38,743 nt of DNA. Source: JABMRP01 sp964444795. GTDB taxonomy: Bacteria > Planctomycetota > Planctomycetia > Pirellulales > Thermoguttaceae. A program made the position numbers and the translations under genes. This document shows positions 33,961-38,743 of this stretch, piece by piece. Position 1 is the first letter of the stretch. The number at the start of each line of letters is the position of its first letter. The notes under the pieces were generated by a model. It had not been told where the DNA came from and ran no database searches. It saw only the letters and a list, made by a program, of their open reading frames with translations. The DNA lies in the NCBI GenBank assembly GCA_964444795.1, contig CAYUIQ010000059.1, positions 1-38,743 of the forward strand, in the 5' to 3' direction.

Positions 33961-33966
33961 TATACT
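33961..33966 (+). promoter_or_regulatory. -10 element for the DNRLRE/PL14-like gene
   Basis: TATACT at 33961-33966 lies 44 bases before the GTG start. No good -35 element was found at the matching distance. Confidence 0.35.
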
Positions 33967-34009
33967 GGGAGGCTGTGTCGCGAAACTCTATGCATAAGGA
34001 GACCGAGCA

Positions 34010-35512
34010 GTGCGAAACGTGATCAAGACTTCGTGCTTGGGCCTTTTCCTCGTGTTGGTCACGGCGGCGGTCTTGAAAGCCGCCCCGAACGATTGGGCCG
34101 AAGGGTCGGCCGCCCGGACCGACGGGGCCACGCGAGACTACTACAATCGCGCCGGGCTGTTGGCGTGGAGAAATCCCATGGGCGATTGGCGGGACGCTCT
34201 GGACAAGCCGCAGGGCGACCGGCCCTACGCGACGGAGACGGTCAAGGACGACGACTCGGAAAAGACCGTCGAGTGGGATGTTACGCCGCTGGTGCGTGAA
34301 TGGCTTGGCGGCAAGCACCCAAACCAAGGGTTTTTCCTGCGGACAGTCCACAGCAGCGGTACGGTCGTGTTCCGCAGCCGCCAGTGCGAGAAGGCCGACC
34401 AACACCCCAAGCTCGTTGTCAGCAGTGACAAGGGTTCCGTAACGCTTGTTCCCCGGGCAGATACCTATCTCGCCGCATCCACGTATCGCAGCCACGGCAG
34501 GATCGAGGAACTGCGGGTCTCGGGGCAAGCGAACCATGCCTTGCTACGGTTCGACCTGTCGGGTGCCGAAAAGCTCGGGCCCGACGTCAGCGCCAAGCTG
34601 CGGCTGGTTACAACGAAGCAATACGGTCACGCCGCGATTGGCGTCTTCCGCTGCTCGCAGGGCCACGACCTGCCGCCCTCGGTGCCCGTCGAAGGCCTGG
34701 CCGCGAAGTACCCGGGCGACAAGGGAATCGCGCGGAACCCGGACGTCCGCTTCTTTTCCGACTTCGAGTCGGTAACGTGGGCCGAGCGATGGACGCAAGC
34801 CGCGCCGATGGAGATGATCGACACGGTTGATCGCGATCCGGCGCGGAAGTTCGAGCCGTTTCAGGGAAAGGCGCTGCGGTCACGACTCGCCGAAGGCTCG
34901 AATACGGCGCTGAACACGTTGTTCAAGTTTGCCAAAGAAACGGGCGCCGAGCCGGAGCAGATCTATTTCCGCTATTACTTGCGGTTGGCCGACGATTGGA
35001 ACCAGACGGTACAGGGCGGAAAGATGCCGGGTATCAGCGGCACCTACGGCGTCGCCGGCTGGGGCGGTCGCAAGAGCGACGGCAAGAACGGTTGGTCCGC
35101 CCGCGGCGCGTTCCATCAAACGGTACCCCCGGAGAACCCGCTGGCCGGCCTGCACCCGATCGGCACGTACTGCTACCACGCCGACATGGAGGGCTCCTAC
35201 GGCAACCACTGGCTCTGGCAGATGGACTACCGCGGCTTTCTGGAGAAGAACCGCTGGTATTGCGTCGAACAGTACTTGAAGCTCAACACGCCGGGCGAGA
35301 GGGACGGAATCTTGAAGGCCTGGGTCGACGGCCGGCCCGCCTTTGAGAAGACCGACATTCGTTTCCGTCTGGTGGACCGCCTCAAGATCGAACAGATTTG
35401 GATGAACGTGTACCACGGGGGCAAAAAACCCTCGCCGCACGACCAGCATCTATTCATCGACAACGTCGTGATCGCGAAGCAATACATCGGCCCGATGAAG
35501 AGGGTGGAGTAG
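34010..35512 (+). CDS. Secreted DNRLRE-domain protein with PL14-like C-terminal domain
   Basis: A 500-residue exported protein starting at GTG, fixed by AAGGAGA at 33996-34002. A signal peptide covers about 1-24. Two DNRLRE/CBM96-like beta-sandwich segments follow: one at about 25-145 (VEWDVTPLVREWLGG, NQGFFLRT, FRSR...PKLVVSS) and a shorter one at about 145-235 (VTLVPRADTYLAAS, ALLRFDLS). The C-terminal half (about 240-495) has a jelly-roll look of polysaccharide-lyase-14-like proteins: YFRYYLRLADDW, GGKMPGISG, CYHADMEGSYGNHW, RWYCVEQYLKLNTPGERDG and FIDNVVIAKQYIG. Whether it cleaves or only binds uronic-acid polymers is unknown. It is divergent from the PL26-like gene and shares its promoter region, which suggests joint regulation. 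Confidence 0.72.
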   Translation: MRNVIKTSCLGLFLVLVTAAVLKAAPNDWAEGSAARTDGATRDYYNRAGLLAWRNPMGDWRDALDKPQGDRPYATETVKDDDSEKTVEWDVTPLVREWLGGKHPNQGFFLRTVHSSGTVVFRSRQCEKADQHPKLVVSSDKGSVTLVPRADTYLAASTYRSHGRIEELRVSGQANHALLRFDLSGAEKLGPDVSAKLRLVTTKQYGHAAIGVFRCSQGHDLPPSVPVEGLAAKYPGDKGIARNPDVRFFSDFESVTWAERWTQAAPMEMIDTVDRDPARKFEPFQGKALRSRLAEGSNTALNTLFKFAKETGAEPEQIYFRYYLRLADDWNQTVQGGKMPGISGTYGVAGWGGRKSDGKNGWSARGAFHQTVPPENPLAGLHPIGTYCYHADMEGSYGNHWLWQMDYRGFLEKNRWYCVEQYLKLNTPGERDGILKAWVDGRPAFEKTDIRFRLVDRLKIEQIWMNVYHGGKKPSPHDQHLFIDNVVIAKQYIGPMKRVE

Positions 35513-35524
35513 CGCTCAGGAGGG

Positions 35525-37039
35525 TTACCCCCCCGTGGTCAACCGCCTTCTTCGGGCTCGCCGAAAGGAGCCGAACGCTATCATCGCGCCGGCGGCGACG
35601 AAGAAAGCAATCGCGGCTGCCAGGGCCGGCCCGGAATACGACGTCCGTTCGTCCGGCGACTTGGGGGCGACCGCCGGTTGCATCAGCGTGATCCGCGATT
35701 GGTGTCTTTCCGATTTCCCCTGTAGCTTTACACGTTCGTAAGCCCCCAATTCCACCAGTAGCTTTTCACGTTGGAGATCAATTGTGGCGAGAAGCGATTC
35801 CTTCAGTGCGATCTTGGCCCGCAATGTCTCCACATCACGAGAATAACCGCCATCCGGCCCGACCAACGTTTCCCGCTTGTCGATGGCCTCTTCCTGCATG
35901 TCGATGTCCGCTTCCAACTCTCCCAACTGTTCGGCGAGTTGGACGATCCGGACCTGCAACTGGGTCGATTCCGTCTCGATGCCGGCCTGTCGCTGGCGCC
36001 GCAATTCCTCTTTCAACTCGGCCCGTCGTTCGGCCAATTGCTGTGTCACGGCACTCAACTCCGCGCGGTACTCTCGGAGCCGCTCCGTGATCACCACGCT
36101 ACGTTCGTTTCCCGAGAGCAAACTCCGCTGGATCAAGGCGTGGAGTTGATCTTGCTGCAAGGCGAGTTGGGAAGCAGAGCGATCCGATTCGGCGAAAACA
36201 TCCAATTCGTTTTCCGAGATGGTCAGATTGTCGGCGTTCTTCAGCTTCGTCTGGTGCAGCTTCATTTCACGCTGCGCGCTTCTCAGTGCGTCCTGCATTT
36301 CAAACTGTCTGTTGCAGAGGTTGCGGAGTCTCTCGATTTCGATACTCTGGTTCACGATATCGGTCGGGGAGGGCGTGGAGCTTGTCTGCTCGACAATCGA
36401 TATCAGCGTCGATTTGAGGGTCCGTAGTTCTTCTTCCATGGCGAAGGAGCTGTCGTCGAGTTCCGCGACCCGTTCCCGCTGGCGTCTGCTTTCCTCGCCG
36501 ACGACTTCTTCGAGGTAGGCGTCGACTACGGCGTTGACCAGTATAGCCGCTTCCTTGGGATCATCGCGAGTCAGGCGAATTCGCAAGTACTCCGCCTCGC
36601 CCGGATAATCGGTCTTCAAGTTCTCAGCCAACCAGTCAGCCGGGTCAATTTCCTCGTCCATCAGCCGGACCTTGGTGGCGTCGTCTCCCTCCTGCGCCTC
36701 CTTCATCGCCAAATCCACTTGGCGGATCGCCGCTTCCAGAATGTAGCGGTTTTGGATGTGTTGCTGCTGGGTGTTCTTGTATCTCTCAAATTCCCTTTCG
36801 TCGGATGGCGGGGCGACTTCGAACACCAGTCGGTGCGGCTTTGCCTTCACACGAACTAACGCCGTGGCAGTGTAGGTGTCCGGCTGCAAGAACCAAGTCT
36901 TTGCTCCAGCCAATGCGGCAATCAGCAGGCTGAAGCACAAGATCAGATACCACCGGAGCAAGAAGCTCCCACGATACTCTCCGCCGTCCACGCAGCACGG
37001 TTGCGGCCGATCGCTAGCGGTTGTCGCGATGGTGTCCAT
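35525..37039 (-). CDS. Wzz/chain-length-determinant-type membrane protein
   Basis: A 504-residue inner-membrane protein. TM1 is at about 29-48 (WYLILCFSLLIAALAGAK), followed by a Wzz-type domain (about 50-175: YTATALVRVKAKPHRLVFE, LRIRLTRDDPKEAAILVNAVVDAYL), a long coiled coil (about 180-430) and TM2 near 470-492 (ALAAAIAFFVAAGAMIAFGS) with a positively charged tail. No Walker A tyrosine-kinase domain is fused or adjacent. These proteins control polysaccharide export chain length together with a polymerase and an export pore, none of which is in this window. ATG at 37039 follows GGAGG. It is a single gene with its own promoter region. Confidence 0.85.
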   Translation of the reverse strand: MDTIATTASDRPQPCCVDGGEYRGSFLLRWYLILCFSLLIAALAGAKTWFLQPDTYTATALVRVKAKPHRLVFEVAPPSDEREFERYKNTQQQHIQNRYILEAAIRQVDLAMKEAQEGDDATKVRLMDEEIDPADWLAENLKTDYPGEAEYLRIRLTRDDPKEAAILVNAVVDAYLEEVVGEESRRQRERVAELDDSSFAMEEELRTLKSTLISIVEQTSSTPSPTDIVNQSIEIERLRNLCNRQFEMQDALRSAQREMKLHQTKLKNADNLTISENELDVFAESDRSASQLALQQDQLHALIQRSLLSGNERSVVITERLREYRAELSAVTQQLAERRAELKEELRRQRQAGIETESTQLQVRIVQLAEQLGELEADIDMQEEAIDKRETLVGPDGGYSRDVETLRAKIALKESLLATIDLQREKLLVELGAYERVKLQGKSERHQSRITLMQPAVAPKSPDERTSYSGPALAAAIAFFVAAGAMIAFGSFRRARRRRLTTGG

Positions 37040-37096
37040 AGGAAGTCGCCTCCGGCTGCTGGGGGGGTGTGGTGGCAGGCGCGTTTGCGTTCCTAA

Positions 37097-37131
37097 TGTA
37101 GCTACACTAATCACACTGATTCTCTAGTCAA
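37097..37131 (-). promoter_or_regulatory. Wzz-like gene promoter overlapping a palindrome
   Basis: Minus-strand TTGACT (37131-37126) is followed at 16 bases by TAGTGT (37109-37104). The perfect 10-base palindrome TGTAGCTACA (37097-37106) overlaps the -10 region, a good position for a repressor site. Confidence 0.4.
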
Positions 37132-37270
37132 CCCCCTCTGCCGGTTGGGGCTCTGGGCGGCGGTCCGCGTATCGACTCGGCGGTGAGGCCGGCGTACGCC
37201 TGTTCTTCCCGGAAACTCCATCCGACAACGATAGCCAGCCGTTGGCCTCCGCGGCAAACGACGCAAGTGC

Positions 37271-37299
37271 TTGACAGCAAAGGAGGACGGAGTTATTAG
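37271..37299 (+). promoter_or_regulatory. Promoter of the last gene (copy 2 of the duplicated element)
   Basis: TTGACA (37271-37276), 17-base spacer, TATTAG (37294-37299). Its surroundings (37264-37308) match 15950-15906 on the minus strand at 36 of 45 positions. The distance to the ATG at 37512 is unusually long, about 210 bases. Confidence 0.65.
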
Positions 37300-37511
37300 C
37301 AGGGGCAACCATTCCTCGGGCTCGGGATACCCGGGCGCGGGCTTCTGCTTTCCTTGCCGTGTCGACTGTAGTAGACTTCAGGCATGTTACAGATGACTGG
37401 AACGGCACGATTGGCTCTCACGTCACAAAGCTCACCAGACGCGGCAAACCGGCCGTGCTATTGCGAGACGATCCAGGCGTTGCCGACCACCGCTTGACTT
37501 CGGAGGACACG

Positions 37512-38743
37512 ATGCGCGGTCATGTGACGAGATCTCGACTCCCGGCAGGCGTTGCGGCGATCCTGCTTTTGATAGCGGCCACTTTCTTCAGCCCGGCCAG
37601 GGCACGCGCGGTGGACACGTTCGAGGGCAAATTCTACTCGGGCCAGGGAGACGTGGAGTACCTTCGGCTGCTGGACGTCTCGCGGCGAATGTTCTCGCCC
37701 GACCCCGAGTTCCAGAACGTTGCCATGCTCTACACGCCCGCCTGGAACGGGTTCGTCGAAGGCCCCACCTGGGGCGCATGGTGGATCCAGAACAGCTACG
37801 GCCCCACCTACTGTGGTCTGCCGATGCTGGAGGAGCCGCTGGTCACGTTCCTCCAGAACGCCCAGGATCTGTGGTTCGACCAGATGGGCAATGGCAAGCG
37901 GACCTGGACACACGGCGGCCATGAGTTGGTTATCCCCGACGGACAACTATGCGACGCCGCCAGCCCCGATTGGTTCATCCCCAAACAGGGCGACGGGAAC
38001 GTGGCCGTGCACGACTGGGGTATCGAGTTCACCGCCGCGGGACTCGTGATGCAGGCCGAGTTGCTGTTGATCGGTCGTGACGCGCAGGCAATCGGCCGTT
38101 ACCTGCCCAGACTCCGGCGGTGCGCCGATTTCATCGAGTCGCGGCGCGATCCCCAGAACAACCTCTTCCTGGCCGGGCCGGCGGGCAATCTGCTGGCGCC
38201 AAGCTACGCCGGCTGGAAGAAGCCCGACGGCACCTACGGCAAGTCCTACCTGGCCGGGCTGTCGATCACCTACATCGCCGCGCTGGATCGGTTGATCGAG
38301 TTGGAGAAGCTGGCCGGCGACGCCCATTCCGTCAAGCTCTACACGACCCGCCGCGATCTGGCCCGCAAGGGCCTCCCACTGCTGACCACCGACGAGGGTT
38401 ACTTTGTGAAGTACCTCGATCCGGACGGCACGCGTCACGGCGTCCACGGCGCCGAGCAGCACGGCTACTTCGAGGCCGTCGCGAACCACGACGCGATCTG
38501 CTTTCGCGTGGCCGACGATAGCCAGGCGGAAAAGATCTACCGGAAGATCGCCTCGATCCCCGGCCTCAGGCCGCACGACTTCATTATTACCAACTGTCCG
38601 GGGTTGGACGACATGTACACGCCGCCGAGCGGTTGGCTGTGGAAATTCGGCACCTGGGTCAACGGCGGCCACTGGTCTACCTGTGAAGCCCGCATGGTGA
38701 TGGGCTACTACCGGCTGGGCAAGTATGACGACGCCCGGCGCTC
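37512..38743 (+). CDS. Secreted six-hairpin-glycosidase-like protein (3' end missing)
   Basis: Open at the window edge after 410 codons. A signal peptide covers about 1-36 (AAILLLIAATFFSPARARA). The rest is helical with Trp- and Gly-rich turns: GPTWGAWWIQNSYGPTYCG (about 84-102), AVHDWGIEFTAAGLVMQAEL, FLAGPAGNLLAPSYAGW, and SIPGLRPHDFIITNCPG near the break. This repeated helix-pair pattern resembles (alpha/alpha)6-barrel glycosidases of the six-hairpin superfamily, but no specific family or catalytic residues could be assigned. The start is supported by GGAGG at 37502-37506 and by the signal peptide. It is under the promoter element shared with the FG-GAP/sulfatase unit, which hints at a joint role in polysaccharide use. 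Confidence 0.7.
   Translation, partial: MRGHVTRSRLPAGVAAILLLIAATFFSPARARAVDTFEGKFYSGQGDVEYLRLLDVSRRMFSPDPEFQNVAMLYTPAWNGFVEGPTWGAWWIQNSYGPTYCGLPMLEEPLVTFLQNAQDLWFDQMGNGKRTWTHGGHELVIPDGQLCDAASPDWFIPKQGDGNVAVHDWGIEFTAAGLVMQAELLLIGRDAQAIGRYLPRLRRCADFIESRRDPQNNLFLAGPAGNLLAPSYAGWKKPDGTYGKSYLAGLSITYIAALDRLIELEKLAGDAHSVKLYTTRRDLARKGLPLLTTDEGYFVKYLDPDGTRHGVHGAEQHGYFEAVANHDAICFRVADDSQAEKIYRKIASIPGLRPHDFIITNCPGLDDMYTPPSGWLWKFGTWVNGGHWSTCEARMVMGYYRLGKYDDARR

Larger units (their letters stand above)
37040..37511. other. Divergent intergenic region with two promoters
   Basis: 472 bases between the Wzz-like gene and the last gene. It holds a minus-strand promoter and palindrome (37097-37131), a forward promoter (37271-37299) and a roughly 200-base forward leader. 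A 94-codon minus-strand frame (37124-37408) shows no recognisable product. Confidence 0.55.

Noticed and set aside
37124..37408. 94-codon minus-strand frame upstream of the Wzz-like gene
   Set aside because: It overlaps the forward promoter, has no ribosome site and shows no similarity I recognise.
1..38743. CRISPR arrays, tRNA or rRNA genes, insertion sequences
   Set aside because: I saw no regularly spaced repeats, no tRNA-like cloverleaf with a T-arm motif, no rRNA segments and no transposase reading frames.

Overview
The window is high-GC bacterial DNA that most likely comes from a planctomycete (Pirellulales-like). The reasons are the gene families: secreted sulfatase, DUF1501 and DUF1800 partners, FG-GAP proteins, Tat-exported Gfo/Idh/MocA oxidoreductases, PhyH dioxygenases, an ECF sigma factor with a small membrane partner, and a very large kinase/ATPase/TPR/histidine-kinase hybrid. 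The taxonomy is inferred from gene content; there is no rRNA or tRNA gene in the window.

Layout. At 1-128 a strong inverted repeat precedes a secreted GH32 fructan hydrolase (129-2339). A ferritin-like protein follows (2511-3011), ending at a bidirectional terminator opposite an ECF sigma factor operon (3130-4142). A lower-GC island at about 4.2-5.05 kb carries an antitoxin-like gene, a truncated toxin remnant and an orphan reading frame. Then come a PhoD-type phosphatase (5091-6557), an MscS channel (6725-7597), and an operon of an unknown exported protein with DUF1800 and DUF1501 proteins (7968-12365).

From 12.7 to 19.8 kb lies a polysaccharide-degradation-flavoured block: sulfatase, FG-GAP protein, PhyH dioxygenase and Tat-exported oxidoreductase on the minus strand, and a divergent CE15-like esterase. 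From 31.4 kb to the end similar material returns: a PL26/PcRGLX-like lyase, a DNRLRE plus PL14-like secreted protein, a Wzz-like coiled-coil membrane protein and an incomplete secreted six-hairpin-type protein. Two genes 21 kb apart, the FG-GAP gene and the last gene, share a nearly duplicated promoter (TTGACA-N17-TATTAG, 36 of 45 bases identical).

Between these blocks, 19855-31124 is a run of minus-strand genes with a signalling theme: HPt protein, REC-HD-GYP protein, FadL-type outer-membrane channel, a Cys-nucleophile alpha/beta hydrolase translationally coupled to a SAM methyltransferase, and a 1922-residue hybrid kinase whose N-terminal Ser/Thr kinase domain has lost its catalytic residues. 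The intergenic regions here hold RNA-like stem-loops. The most interesting possibility is that this is a lipid-derived signal pathway (make or modify, import, sense, relay to c-di-GMP turnover). That is inference from gene content, not something the sequence proves.
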